Positions 26,970 through 35,587 of a DNA stretch of 64,000 nt are shown piece by piece; position 1 is the first letter of the stretch, and every line of letters starts with the position of its first letter. Source of the stretch: Anaerolineales bacterium (GTDB taxonomy: Bacteria; Chloroflexota; Anaerolineae; Anaerolineales; Villigracilaceae). Where the stretch lies: positions 1 to 64,000 of the forward strand of contig JAUQXA010000046.1 of NCBI GenBank assembly GCA_030834895.1. The letters are read 5' to 3'. The translations under genes and the position numbers were made by a program. The notes under the pieces were generated by a model. It saw nothing but the letters and a program-made list of their open reading frames with translations. It did not search any database and was not told the DNA's origin.

Positions 26970-28160
26970 ATGACTAAAAATCAAAACAAAACCATTGACC
27001 CTGTCGTTATTATTTCAATTGGGATCGTCGCTCTGGTGATCGCCGTCGTCATGATTGTATTTCCAGCGGGCGCTGGCATGAATGCTTCAGGCACGATGAG
27101 CCAAATCGTGATTGCCTTCATCACCGGGTTAACCACTGGTGGATTAAGCTGCCTTGCCGTGCAAGGCGGCCTGCTTGCCAGTTCCCTTGCCCATCAAATC
27201 GAACAGGATTATGTGACGCACGCGACTCACGGAAAGAAGTCAAAATCGGTTGCAGCTCGCACAAACAGTGCTCTCCCCATTTTTCTTTTTCTTGTCGCCA
27301 AAATTGTCGCCTACACCCTGCTTGGCGCGCTCCTTGGTTTGCTTGGTTCCTACCTTACCCTCAGTCCAATGACCCGGGCTCTGTTGATGATTGTCATCGG
27401 CGTTTTCATGATCGGTAATGCGTTGCGCATGTTCAACGTCCATCCCATCTTTCGTTACTTCTCCATCGAGCCGCCGAAGTTCATCACCCGCTACATCCGC
27501 CGCACCGCAAAAGGGACGGATACCGCCACGCCGATTTTTCTGGGCTTGCTCACCGTCTTCATCCCCTGCGGCGTGACCCAGGCCGTGATGGCAACCGCAC
27601 TTGGCACTGGAAGTATGGCAATGGGTGCGGCGCTTATGTTTGCCTTCACACTGGGCACCAGCCCCGTTTTTTTCATCATCGCTTATCTCACCACCGAACT
27701 TGGCGCAAAACTCGAGAAGTTCTTCATGCGATTTGTCGCGGTGGTCGTGTTGATTCTGGGATTTGTCACTCTCGATGGCGGACTCAACCTGATGGGTTCC
27801 CCGCTCTCGTTTCAGAATCTCACCCGAAGCTGGTTGCCCGCCCGGGCTGAGGCTAAACCCGCAGCGGAATCCGCTCCGCAACAAAGCGTTGCCGAAGGCG
27901 AACTTATCCTCAACGTCCAGAACAGTGGTTATTTCCCCACCACTCTCAAGGCCCCCGCCGGCAAGGATTTGACCCTAAACCTCGTTACTGACCAGACTTA
28001 TTCCTGTGCCCGTGACTTTGTCATCCCCGCACTGGATTATTATGAACTGTTGCCTGATACGGGTGTGGTCAAGGTCAATATTCCCGCCCAGGAAAAGGGA
28101 AGTGAGTTGTTCTTCACCTGTTCGATGGGTATGTATACCGGGCAGATTGTGTTTGAGTAA
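26970..28160 (+). CDS. TauE/SafE (DsbD-like) membrane protein with C-terminal cupredoxin domain
   Basis: The 396-residue protein has an N-terminal signal-anchor, about six further membrane segments with the GLTTGGLSCLAVQGGLL and TVFIPCGVTQAVM blocks (one Cys in each, as in DsbD/CcdA-like transporters), and an outside cupredoxin-like tail (about 305-396) with YSCARDF and the terminal FFTCSMGMY motif. Such proteins are often found with copper ATPases. Role inferred as copper or thiol transport across the membrane. Confidence 0.83.
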   Translation: MTKNQNKTIDPVVIISIGIVALVIAVVMIVFPAGAGMNASGTMSQIVIAFITGLTTGGLSCLAVQGGLLASSLAHQIEQDYVTHATHGKKSKSVAARTNSALPIFLFLVAKIVAYTLLGALLGLLGSYLTLSPMTRALLMIVIGVFMIGNALRMFNVHPIFRYFSIEPPKFITRYIRRTAKGTDTATPIFLGLLTVFIPCGVTQAVMATALGTGSMAMGAALMFAFTLGTSPVFFIIAYLTTELGAKLEKFFMRFVAVVVLILGFVTLDGGLNLMGSPLSFQNLTRSWLPARAEAKPAAESAPQQSVAEGELILNVQNSGYFPTTLKAPAGKDLTLNLVTDQTYSCARDFVIPALDYYELLPDTGVVKVNIPAQEKGSELFFTCSMGMYTGQIVFE

Positions 28161-28167
28161 ATTCCCT

Positions 28168-28215
28168 GGAGTCCATGAGCTTGCTCATCTGCCTTGGGGC
28201 AGGCTGTTGGACTCC
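28168..28215 (+). promoter_or_regulatory. Three-way-junction-like RNA ahead of an HMA gene
   Basis: An outer stem GGAGTCCA/TGGACTCC encloses two inner hairpins: ATGAGC/GCTCAT and CTGCC/GGCAG. It ends one base before the GGAAAGG ribosome binding site of the next gene. The left half resembles the terminator at 32291-32330. Confidence 0.5.
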
Positions 28216-28227
28216 GGAAAGGAACCC

Positions 28228-28440
28228 ATGATTAAGAAAACCTTCAAAATTCCCGATATGACCTGTTCCAATTGCGCGATGAAGCTCGAATCCCTCGAAG
28301 ACGATCTCGAGGGGGTGAAACAGATCGATGCCAGCTATCATAAACTGCAAATGGTCATTGAATATGATGAAGCCCGCTTGACCGAAGGGCAAATTATCGC
28401 AGCAGTGAAGAAGAAAGGGTACCAGGCCATACCGATATAA
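28228..28440 (+). CDS. HMA-domain metal chaperone
   Basis: The 70-residue protein has the ligand motif DMTCSNC in a heavy-metal-associated fold. It differs from the CopZ at 23552 and may serve the cupredoxin-bearing transporter. The GGAAAGG sequence precedes the ATG; the upstream open frame overlaps the previous gene in another frame. Confidence 0.88.
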   Translation: MIKKTFKIPDMTCSNCAMKLESLEDDLEGVKQIDASYHKLQMVIEYDEARLTEGQIIAAVKKKGYQAIPI

Positions 28441-28460
28441 AGCCCATGTCTTTGGAATTT

Positions 28461-28488
28461 TTGAATTTCATACTACCGCAGTTATAAT
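28461..28488 (+). promoter_or_regulatory. Promoter before a methyltransferase gene
   Basis: TTGAAT and TATAAT are 16 bases apart. A perfect 11-bp inverted repeat, ATAATGATCTT (28487-28497) and AAGATCATTAT (28506-28516), begins at the end of the -10 box, in the place where a repressor site would be expected. Confidence 0.55.
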
Positions 28489-28543
28489 AATGATCTTGTG
28501 CAAAAAAGATCATTATCAATAATGACGGATGGCGGAGGAAATT

Positions 28544-29398
28544 ATGAATTGCCCAATATGTAATAACCCGACACGGCAGATCTTCCAAAAATATGGATAT
28601 TGGATCGTTGAATGCGTAAATTGCCTGCATCGTTGTGTCGAATTAGCCCTGCCTGCCGATCATACAAACCAGATTTATCAGGACGATTATTTTAAGGGCG
28701 GCGGAGCTGGATACCCCGATTACCTTGCCGAAGAGGAGATATTAACGAGACACGGCAGGCAATACGGTTCTTTTTTACAAAAATATACTACGCCGGGCAC
28801 AATCTTGGATGTGGGAGCCGCTGCGGGTTTTCTCCTCAAAGGATTCCAAGATAGCGGCTGGCGGGGCATTGGGCTGGAGCCGAACTCCGCCATGGTGTCA
28901 TATGGCCGAGACAATCTTGGACTGGAGATGGAAATAGGAGGTCTTGAAAACTTCTCATCCGACCGCCGCTTCGATCTTGTCAGCATGATCCAGGTCATTG
29001 CTCATTTTTCGGATATTCGTCAGGCTCTGCGAAAGGCCGCTCAGGTTACCAAAAACAATGGTTTCTGGTTGATCGAATCCTGGAACAAAGAAAGTTGGAT
29101 TGCGCGCGTATTGGGCGATCAATGGCATGAATATAGCCCGCCTAGTGTGTTGCACTGGTTTTCGCCGTCGGACCTGAGCCTGCTTGTCGCTCAATATGGC
29201 TTTTCTGAAGTTGCGAGGGGACGCCCCGCGAAGTACCTCAATGGTGCCCATGTAAAATCAATTTTGGGATATAAGCTGCAAAGCTCCTCTTTGAGTTGGT
29301 TGCAAGGTGGGCTAAAGCTTATTCCTGATCAAATGGTTGTGCCCTATCCAAATTTCGATTTGTTTTGGATGTTGTTCCAAAAGAAAACAGTCTCGTGA
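28544..29398 (+). CDS. Class I SAM-dependent methyltransferase with N-terminal zinc ribbon
   Basis: The 284-residue protein starts with CPICNN and a second CxxC (CVNC), a zinc ribbon found in Methyltransf_23-like sugar or lipid methyltransferases. The SAM-binding motif I is LDVGAAAGFLL, with GIGLEPN as the acidic-loop motif II. Substrate unknown. The ATG is chosen over one at 28529 because GGAGGA lies four bases ahead of it. Confidence 0.83.
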   Translation: MNCPICNNPTRQIFQKYGYWIVECVNCLHRCVELALPADHTNQIYQDDYFKGGGAGYPDYLAEEEILTRHGRQYGSFLQKYTTPGTILDVGAAAGFLLKGFQDSGWRGIGLEPNSAMVSYGRDNLGLEMEIGGLENFSSDRRFDLVSMIQVIAHFSDIRQALRKAAQVTKNNGFWLIESWNKESWIARVLGDQWHEYSPPSVLHWFSPSDLSLLVAQYGFSEVARGRPAKYLNGAHVKSILGYKLQSSSLSWLQGGLKLIPDQMVVPYPNFDLFWMLFQKKTVS

Positions 29399-29467
29399 GC
29401 TTTTACATCGACCGGCCTTTTGGAGTATCATTCCTCCATCAACCCAGGAAAGTATGGAGGACGTCTC

Positions 29468-30271
29468 ATGAAACAGTATCTGGTCAAATCTGAAACAAAG
29501 GTTAACCTCTCGAAGGTTAATCCCAACGATACAGGTGATTTCAAAGGTGGCAAAAGAAAAGGATTGTCCGAGCTCGAAAAATTGAATAACCAACTTGAAG
29601 CCTTGCAGGAGCTGTTGTTTGCCGAACACAAGCAAAAGGTGTTAATTGTCCTGCAAGCGATGGATACAGGCGGCAAGGATGGCGCGATTCGCCGTGTGTT
29701 CGATGGTGTGAACCCGGCCGGGGTGCGGGTGGCAAGTTTCAAAGCACCCACACCTGAAGAACTGGATCACGATTACCTGTGGCGCATCCACAGGCAGGTC
29801 CCAGGCAAAGGGGAAATGGTCATCTTCAACCGCAGCCACTATGAGGATGTCCTGGTCGTCCGCGTGCATGACCTTGTTCCACCTGAAGTGTGGAGGAAAC
29901 GTTTCGATCAGATCAACGAGTTCGAGCGTACGCTTGCAGAAAGCGGTACTACCATCCTCAAGTTTTTCCTGCACATTGATAAAGACGAACAAAAGGAAAG
30001 GCTGCAGGCCCGTCTCGATGACCCGACCAAGCGCTGGAAGTTCCGTCTCGGCGATTTGGAGGAACGCAAATTGTGGGATGAATACATGGAAGCTTACGAG
30101 GATGTGTTAAGCAAGACCAGCACCGAATACGCTCCCTGGTACGTCGTCCCAGCTAATCGCAAATGGTATCGCGACCTGGTCATCTCGTCCGTGCTGGTGG
30201 AGACGCTCGAAGACTTGAAAATGAAATACCCCGAATCCGAGGAAAACCTGGATGGGGTTATAATCGAGTAG
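29468..30271 (+). CDS. ppk2: Polyphosphate kinase 2 family protein
   Basis: The 267-residue protein shows the PPK2 Walker A MDTGGKDG, Walker B NRSHYEDV and lid residues in KRWKFRLGDL. PPK2 enzymes transfer phosphate between polyphosphate and nucleotides; the subclass (NDP or NMP use) cannot be fixed by eye. GGAGGAC precedes the ATG. It stands alone, followed by a strong terminator. Confidence 0.9.
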   Translation: MKQYLVKSETKVNLSKVNPNDTGDFKGGKRKGLSELEKLNNQLEALQELLFAEHKQKVLIVLQAMDTGGKDGAIRRVFDGVNPAGVRVASFKAPTPEELDHDYLWRIHRQVPGKGEMVIFNRSHYEDVLVVRVHDLVPPEVWRKRFDQINEFERTLAESGTTILKFFLHIDKDEQKERLQARLDDPTKRWKFRLGDLEERKLWDEYMEAYEDVLSKTSTEYAPWYVVPANRKWYRDLVISSVLVETLEDLKMKYPESEENLDGVIIE

Positions 30272-30273
30272 CG

Positions 30274-30313
30274 CAAGTGACAGTCACCTCGCAAAGCGGG
30301 TGACTGTCACTTG
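30274..30313. terminator. Bidirectional terminator between ppk2 and the B3/4 gene
   Basis: CAAGTGACAGTCACC and GGTGACTGTCACTTG form a perfect 15-bp stem with a 10-base loop between convergent genes. T-tracts are weak on both sides. Confidence 0.7.
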
Positions 30314-30314
30314 T

Positions 30315-30989
30315 TTATGCCCCAAACACTTCCAGCAATTCTGTTTTTGCTTCCGGTGACACAACCAACACATTCTCGCGGATGTCCTCCAAATGCTGGT
30401 GCACTACCTCCGCGCTGATGCCGTCGGGCGCATAAACGGCAAACATCGCGTTCCGAGTCTTCTCGGTAATCTGCGTTCGCTGGTCGGGACCATAGATTAC
30501 GCTGGAGATAATCCCCGCTCCATCCACCATGAACATATCGCCAGCCTTCGTAACTTGTTCTGTTCCACGCAGCAGAATGTACTGTTCCTGTCCGGTGGCG
30601 ACATCCAACGTAACAGGAAGTTGAAGTGTGTCAAGGTCATGCCCCGCTGTAAGGAGCAGGTTCTTGATTTCAGCCATGAACATCGCCTCCACCAACGCCG
30701 CGACGCTCGGCAGGGACTTTCCCTTGAAGACAATTGACTCCAATTGCAATTGGACGTGATACGATTTCTTGAATGACTTGTAATAGGCATTGTAGGCTTG
30801 AATGGAAGAGAGCGCCGCGATTGCATTTCGGTCCTGCCCGACAAACTTGTTATGGAGTTCATCCTGCAAATGTTGTTTGCGTGCTTCGAGTTCCACGTGC
30901 TGTGGCGGGTTGACGACATCGCGCATCACCAAAACCCCGACATGAGCTTGTGGATAGGCGGCTTTCCATGCGTCTGAAACAATGAACAT
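30315..30989 (-). CDS. B3/B4 (tRNA-editing-like) domain protein
   Basis: The 224-residue product resembles stand-alone B3/B4 domain proteins related to the editing domain of PheRS beta (features such as AYNAYYKSFKK and LPSVAALVEAMFMAEIKN). A role in clearing mischarged tRNA is only an inference from the family. The ATG follows GAGGT. A perfect 39-base palindrome lies 35 bases upstream. Confidence 0.72.
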   Translation of the reverse strand: MFIVSDAWKAAYPQAHVGVLVMRDVVNPPQHVELEARKQHLQDELHNKFVGQDRNAIAALSSIQAYNAYYKSFKKSYHVQLQLESIVFKGKSLPSVAALVEAMFMAEIKNLLLTAGHDLDTLQLPVTLDVATGQEQYILLRGTEQVTKAGDMFMVDGAGIISSVIYGPDQRTQITEKTRNAMFAVYAPDGISAEVVHQHLEDIRENVLVVSPEAKTELLEVFGA

Positions 30990-31023
30990 GTTGAATACCT
31001 CGCTTCGATGTTTTACGACTTGA

Positions 31024-31062
31024 TGTGGCTCCACTGGGGGCTTAGCCCCCAGTGGAGCCACA
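31024..31062. repeat. Perfect 39-base palindrome between divergent genes
   Basis: Two 19-base arms, TGTGGCTCCACTGGGGGCT and its exact complement, meet at one central T. It looks like a terminator but lies between two divergently transcribed genes, where no transcript needs to end. It shares the GGGGGCT/AGCCCCC core with 42812-42834 and 53185-53220. Confidence 0.8.
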
Positions 31063-31155
31063 GTCTTTTCATAACTTTATCGCCTTTTACCTTTGCGGGC
31101 AAGACTCATTTATAATCCCATACATCCTGACACGACTTCAAGGAGGTCTTCGATC

Positions 31156-31935
31156 ATGTCCGTCAACAACGAGATCTATTCCCAGCAGGCGGGCGGCTGG
31201 TGGGATGAGAACCATTTTCTATATCTGCTCAAAACGGGAATGAACCCCGCGCGCTTTGGATATTTCCACAATGCGCTCACCCGTCAGTTGGAACGACAAC
31301 CCCAGGGACTATCTGCACTGGATGTGGGCTGCGGCGGCGGGATTCTGAGCGAGGAGTTTGCGAAGGTAGGCTGTCGCGTCACTGGACTCGACCCCTCCGC
31401 GCCTTCGCTGGAAACTGCCCGTAGTCACGCTGAAATGCAGGGTCTGACAATTGATTACCGTCAAGGCAGCGGGGAAGAGATGCCATTCGAGGCAGGTCAA
31501 TTTGATATCGTGGTTTGCTGTGACGTGCTTGAGCATGTGGATGACCTTGAAAAGACCATCCGCGAAGTGGCACGGGTCATCAAGCCGGGCGGGATGTTCT
31601 GCTATGACACCATCAACCGCACCGAAGAATCGCGCAAGGAAAATATCTTTGCCGCCCAGGATTTTGCATTGACCAGTTTCTTCCCAACGGACACGCATGT
31701 CTGGGAGAAGTTCATCACGCCCGATGAACTTCTCGCGCTCTTCGAGAAGGTTGGATTAGAAAACCGCGACATGACCGGGCTAAATTCCGCCCTGCCCGAT
31801 TTGCAAGTGGCTGGATTGCTTATCCGCCGCAAGCTGGGACTGCTGACCTTTGCCGAACTAGGCCGCCGACTCCAATTCCAAACCGGTGGCGGGCTGCAAG
31901 CCTCCTACCTCGGCTGGGCTGTCAGAAAATCCTAA
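31156..31935 (+). CDS. UbiG-like class I methyltransferase
   Basis: The 259-residue protein matches the UbiG family: MSVNNEIYSQQAGGWWD start, SAM motif LDVGCGGGILSEEF, and CCDVLEHVDDLE. UbiG O-methylates ubiquinone precursors, but quinone type in this lineage is probably menaquinone, so the substrate here is open. AGGAGG sits nine bases before the ATG, and TATAAT lies near 31110. Confidence 0.82.
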   Translation: MSVNNEIYSQQAGGWWDENHFLYLLKTGMNPARFGYFHNALTRQLERQPQGLSALDVGCGGGILSEEFAKVGCRVTGLDPSAPSLETARSHAEMQGLTIDYRQGSGEEMPFEAGQFDIVVCCDVLEHVDDLEKTIREVARVIKPGGMFCYDTINRTEESRKENIFAAQDFALTSFFPTDTHVWEKFITPDELLALFEKVGLENRDMTGLNSALPDLQVAGLLIRRKLGLLTFAELGRRLQFQTGGGLQASYLGWAVRKS

Positions 31936-32031
31936 AAAACTCACCACCAAGCCCGCAAAGTTGCGCGAAGGTTCTAAAAGATTTTCTTTGCGGCCCTTCA
32001 CGTGCTTTGTGGCAAAAAACAAGGACTCAAC

Positions 32032-32289
32032 ATGGCAAAACTTATTCCCGCTGCAGACCGCATCGTCCGCGCCCGCAAATTGATTCAAAAAGCGCGCGAA
32101 CTTTCTGTTCCAACCGAGGGTGGTCGCAGTGACTTTTCCTACGTCGCCAACGTCAAGGATCTGCTGCGTCAGGCGCGTGACTTGATCAAGTTTATTTCGA
32201 TGACACCCAGTGCCTCCACCGAAATCAAGGAGGAGGTCAAGCGGGTGTATCAGGAAGCCGAACAGGCAGACCGCGATCTCCTGCAATAA
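32032..32289 (+). CDS. Small conserved helical protein
   Basis: The 85-residue product begins MAKLIPAADRIVRARKLIQ and is predicted mostly helical and charged. No motif was recognised. It follows a UbiG-like gene by 96 bases; that gap contains CCGCAAAG and CTTTGCGG as an inverted repeat. A perfect terminator follows. Confidence 0.7.
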   Translation: MAKLIPAADRIVRARKLIQKARELSVPTEGGRSDFSYVANVKDLLRQARDLIKFISMTPSASTEIKEEVKRVYQEAEQADRDLLQ

Positions 32290-32290
32290 T

Positions 32291-32330
32291 AATTTTGGAA
32301 TCCATCAGCTTGCTGATGGATTCCAAAATT
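32291..32330. terminator. Bidirectional terminator
   Basis: AATTTTGGAATCCATCAGC and GCTGATGGATTCCAAAATT are perfect 19-base arms around TT, between convergent genes. The plus strand continues ATGCTTTTTT. The arm overlaps the stop codon of the minus-strand gene. Confidence 0.88.
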
Positions 32331-33033
32331 ATGCTTTTTTGATTTTCTCGACTAGGTTTTGCATCTGCTCGTAATGCGAGCCTCGCCAGTAGATTTGTCC
32401 GCAGGCGGGGCAGATGTGGAATTGGTCAAAATATTGTTTAGTCAGTGGTTCGAGGCGGTCAAGGATCAATTCCTTGTCAACAGGCTCAAGCGGCTGGTTG
32501 CAGCGCAGACAGCGATGAAAAGGCCGGATTTTGGCTGTCAACTTGAAGCGCTGGATGACTTCTGCCAGCTGTTCGAGCGGGTCGAGTGAACGCAGGCAAT
32601 AGCCATGACGGACTGCTTTCCGCATCAACAGGCGGCGGTCACGTGTTAATAAGATGCGTTCGTCGCGTTGGACGATGTCCGCCATGTTTGAGTCTTCGAA
32701 ATCATTTTCGTACAAGCAGTCAAAACCCAACATACGCAAATGCCCGGTCAGGCGTCCCAGGTGACAATCGAGCAGGAAGCGCGGCTCGATGGGACAGCCG
32801 TTTTCGATGGGGTATATTTCAATTTGATTCCCGTCCTGCGTAATGCTTCCCAGTCCTTCATCCTGACCGTTGACCTGCACTCGTCCAATCTCCGGGTGCG
32901 GCACTCCCAGTGACTCCGCCAGGTGCTTGATGGATTGTCTCCCTCGAAACTCGATGACAACCCACCCCTCCCTTTGGTCTTGGGAAAGAAAATCGTTCAA
33001 CCTGCCATGGAACGAAAAATATGCCGTGCTCAT
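32329..33033 (-). CDS. Mut7-C RNase domain protein with ubiquitin-like N terminus
   Basis: The 234-residue protein has an N-terminal ubiquitin-like part (about 1-80, VQVNGQDEG near the end) and a Mut7-C PIN-like RNase domain with FLLDCHLGRLTGHLRMLGFD and RDERILLTRDRRLL. Its C terminus has two CxxC pairs (CLRCN, CPACG), a zinc ribbon. Target RNA unknown. Confidence 0.87.
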   Translation of the reverse strand: MSTAYFSFHGRLNDFLSQDQREGWVVIEFRGRQSIKHLAESLGVPHPEIGRVQVNGQDEGLGSITQDGNQIEIYPIENGCPIEPRFLLDCHLGRLTGHLRMLGFDCLYENDFEDSNMADIVQRDERILLTRDRRLLMRKAVRHGYCLRSLDPLEQLAEVIQRFKLTAKIRPFHRCLRCNQPLEPVDKELILDRLEPLTKQYFDQFHICPACGQIYWRGSHYEQMQNLVEKIKKA

Positions 33034-33125
33034 ACTGAAATTATATTCCCTGTGTAAAGTACCTGTGGGTGTTGTAAAATATAAATAGATAAAGCCATTC
33101 CTTCATATCGAAAAGAGGTGACCCC

Positions 33126-33392
33126 ATGAACAATCAGGAAATCGACCAACTGCTCGAAAAACTGAAGAACGAGATCGAAGGAATCCAGCCCGACGACGAA
33201 AAGGGACAGGCGCTTTTGCGTGAACTCTTGGCGGATATCCGTGAATTGCTGGAACGCGCTGAATCGAAACAGGCTCCTGCTTCCATGTTGGGGCGTTTGC
33301 AGGCGTCCATTGACCATTTCGAAGTGACCCACCCTGAGCTGACCGCCGCGCTTTCGAGCTTGTCTGCCATTCTCAGCAATGCGGGGATTTAG
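33126..33392 (+). CDS. DUF4404 family protein
   Basis: The 88-residue helical protein (EIDQLLEKLKNEIEG, FEVTHPELTAALSSLSAIL) matches the DUF4404 pattern. Function unknown. AAAGAGGTGA precedes the ATG. A hairpin terminator follows. Confidence 0.82.
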   Translation: MNNQEIDQLLEKLKNEIEGIQPDDEKGQALLRELLADIRELLERAESKQAPASMLGRLQASIDHFEVTHPELTAALSSLSAILSNAGI

Positions 33393-33433
33393 GTTTTCTC
33401 GCAACCCATCACTAGCTGATAGACTCTAGAATC

Positions 33434-33463
33434 GAAAAACGCTGGCTACCTGCCAGCGTTTTC
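33434..33463. terminator. Bidirectional terminator
   Basis: GAAAAACGCTGGC and GCCAGCGTTTTCC form the stem with a five-base loop TACCT, between convergent genes. A-rich and T-rich flanks allow use in both directions. Confidence 0.8.
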
Positions 33464-33466
33464 CTT

Positions 33467-33940
33467 TTACGGCATTTGACCTTCCTCCATGCCCCCGCCG
33501 TCCATGCCTTCGGCATCCTTCACGGGGATAGTCAAGGTCAGGTCGGCGCTATTTTTGAATTTCAGCGTCAGGGAAATTTCATCGCCCGATTTCAAGTCAC
33601 GGGTCAAGCCGATCAGCATGACGTGGTAACTTCCAGACTTCAGCTCCACCGCTTTACCCGCTGGAATGGTAATGGACTGCTGTTGAGCCATCTCCATTGT
33701 GCCATCGGCTTTCATCCGGCTGAGATGCAATTCCACCGCCTGTGCCGCATTCGAGGACACGCCGACCAATTCATCATCCTGGTCTGTGCCGTTTTGGATG
33801 AGCATGTACGCCGCGCTGTTGCCATCCTTCATGCCGGAGCGCGCCCAGTAATCCTTTGCCAAAACCTCGTTCGGAATATTCTCGCCGCAGGTGGATAGGA
33901 ACAGGCTCACCATAGCCAGCGCAAACAATATCCTCTTCAT
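33467..33940 (-). CDS. PCu(A)C-type periplasmic copper chaperone lipoprotein
   Basis: The 157-residue product has a lipoprotein signal peptide (LFLSTC) and the PCu(A)C pattern: VELHLSRM, a later Met pair (MEM) and YHVMLIGL. The usual first HM ligand pair is HL here. The Met- and Gly-rich tail EGMDGGGMEEGQMP could add copper sites. The family delivers Cu(I) to oxidases; here it might also serve NirK. Confidence 0.86.
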   Translation of the reverse strand: MKRILFALAMVSLFLSTCGENIPNEVLAKDYWARSGMKDGNSAAYMLIQNGTDQDDELVGVSSNAAQAVELHLSRMKADGTMEMAQQQSITIPAGKAVELKSGSYHVMLIGLTRDLKSGDEISLTLKFKNSADLTLTIPVKDAEGMDGGGMEEGQMP

Positions 33941-34033
33941 GATTTCTTTTCCCTTGGAATATTTTGATAGACCCCAAAGGTTTCAACAGGCCTCAGGGTC
34001 TGTGATTTTTCTCTGATTCGCTTTTGACTGCCG

Positions 34034-34855
34034 CTACTGTTTTGCCATGTTGCCTATGAACTGAAGCAGGGCATTAGCCACCACCTGGCCAGATTCCTGG
34101 CGGTGTGGTTTTTGTCCCAGGGGGCCCGCGGCCATTAGGGCTGAAAGAGCCGCCTGCAGGTTGCTCTGCCCCTCTTGCTTGGCATTCAGGAAGGTCATCC
34201 CCGCATTCAAAACATCGCCGAGGTCAATGCCACCTTGTTGCTGACTGCCACTCTGTCCCTGCGGGGTGGATTGCCCTCCGAGTAATGATCCAAGTAAATC
34301 AGCACCCTGCGCGGACGGCTGTCCACTGCCCTGTGGAGCGGATTGCCCGCCAAGCAACGATCCCAGCAAGTCAGCGCTCTGTGCAGAGGATTGTCCGCTG
34401 CCAAGCAATGAACCAAGCAGGTTACCGCCTTGTGAAGAGGCGGCCTGTCCGCCTCCAAGCAGGGATTGGACGAGCATCATGGCATTGTCGGGCGTCACGG
34501 CTGACTGACCCTGGAACTGTTGCGCGGCTTGCGCCAGCCCCTGGGAATAAACGTGGGCCGAGCCGCTGGTCCCATGTTGGGCAAGATACTGGCTGGCACT
34601 GTTCAGTTGCTGGGATGGTGAAGCGCCCTGTTGGTTCGCCATGACTTGTGCGATTGTGTTGAAGACCTGCACCATATTGTCGCCATGGTTCTGGTTTTCG
34701 GTATCCGCCTGGTTAAGGGAGGACTGGTTGGCGGTAAGCGCCTGGGCGGCAACGTTAAACAGGGATGACAAATCTATGGCGCGCGTTTGATCTCCCGGTA
34801 TGCTTGTAACAGTTTCCGCCTTTTTTCCGATGGGACTTACTTTTCTTTTGCTCAT
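34034..34855 (-). CDS. Gln/Ser-rich repetitive protein of unknown function
   Basis: The 273-residue product has a helical Gln-rich N-terminal part and three imperfect copies of an LLGSLLGGQS unit (about residues 140-205), spaced 18-24 residues. The C terminus (DLGDVLNAGMTFLNAKQEG) is helical. No signal peptide. Resemblance to DUF937/YidB-type repeats is slight. The repeats are also visible in the DNA. Confidence 0.7.
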   Translation of the reverse strand: MSKRKVSPIGKKAETVTSIPGDQTRAIDLSSLFNVAAQALTANQSSLNQADTENQNHGDNMVQVFNTIAQVMANQQGASPSQQLNSASQYLAQHGTSGSAHVYSQGLAQAAQQFQGQSAVTPDNAMMLVQSLLGGGQAASSQGGNLLGSLLGSGQSSAQSADLLGSLLGGQSAPQGSGQPSAQGADLLGSLLGGQSTPQGQSGSQQQGGIDLGDVLNAGMTFLNAKQEGQSNLQAALSALMAAGPLGQKPHRQESGQVVANALLQFIGNMAKQ

Positions 34856-35068
34856 GAAATGTTCCTTTCTTCTATTTCACGTGACAGAGTATACCAGCAG
34901 TTGAAAATAATGAAAGATGGTCCAATCGAGGGTTGCGGACCGAATCATCATGGACCGCAAGATTAAAAGCATAGCAAACTGTTCAACCAAGGGAGGCATA
35001 CAAATTTGGAAATCTGAAATATAATCAGTGCTAAAGATCGTGCTTTCACTCACAAAAAGGAGAATCTT

Positions 35069-35536
35069 ATGAAAGGCAACGAAAAAATCATAAGCAAGTT
35101 GAACGAATTCCTCGCTGACGAACTGACTGCCATCAATCAGTATATGGTCCATTCGGAGATGACTGCCAACTGGGGCTACGGCAAATTGCACGAAAAGATC
35201 GAGAAGCGCGCCATTGATGAGATGAAACATGCGGAAAAGCTTATCGCCCGCATCCTTTTCTTGGAGGGTATTCCTGTGGTCAGTAATCTGCGGAAGATCA
35301 ACATCGGCGCGACCGTGGATGCCCAGCTCAAGAACGACCTGGCTGGGGAGGCGGCGGCCATCAAGGACTATAACGAGGGAATCCGCCTTTGCCTCGAAGT
35401 GGGTGACAACGGGACCCGCGAATTGATCGATGCCAACCTGCACGACGAAGAGGACCATCTCGACTGGCTGGAAGCTCAACTCGACCAGATCAACCAGATG
35501 GGATTGCAAAATTATCTGCTTGGACAGGCCGAATAA
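35069..35536 (+). CDS. bfr: Bacterioferritin
   Basis: The 155-residue product has the di-iron ligands E18, E51, H54 and further Glu/His in the third and fourth helices, plus Met52, the heme ligand of bacterioferritin (IDEMKHAE). It stores iron as a 24-mer shell. TATAAT lies at 35020-35025 and AAAGGAG before the ATG. The next 50 bases hold its terminator. Confidence 0.95.
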   Translation: MKGNEKIISKLNEFLADELTAINQYMVHSEMTANWGYGKLHEKIEKRAIDEMKHAEKLIARILFLEGIPVVSNLRKINIGATVDAQLKNDLAGEAAAIKDYNEGIRLCLEVGDNGTRELIDANLHDEEDHLDWLEAQLDQINQMGLQNYLLGQAE

Positions 35537-35557
35537 TACTCCTTGATCTCATTTGTG

Positions 35558-35587
35558 CGCCGTCGGGAAACCGGCGGCGTGTTTTTT
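35558..35587. terminator. Terminator after bfr
   Basis: CGCCGTCGG and CCGGCGGCG pair with one mismatch around GAAA, followed by TGTTTTTT. It lies between convergent genes but the T-run serves the plus strand. Confidence 0.85.

Noticed and set aside
31024..31062. Perfect palindrome first read as an intrinsic terminator
   Set aside because: It lies between two divergent genes, so there is no 3' end for it to serve; it is listed as a repeat.
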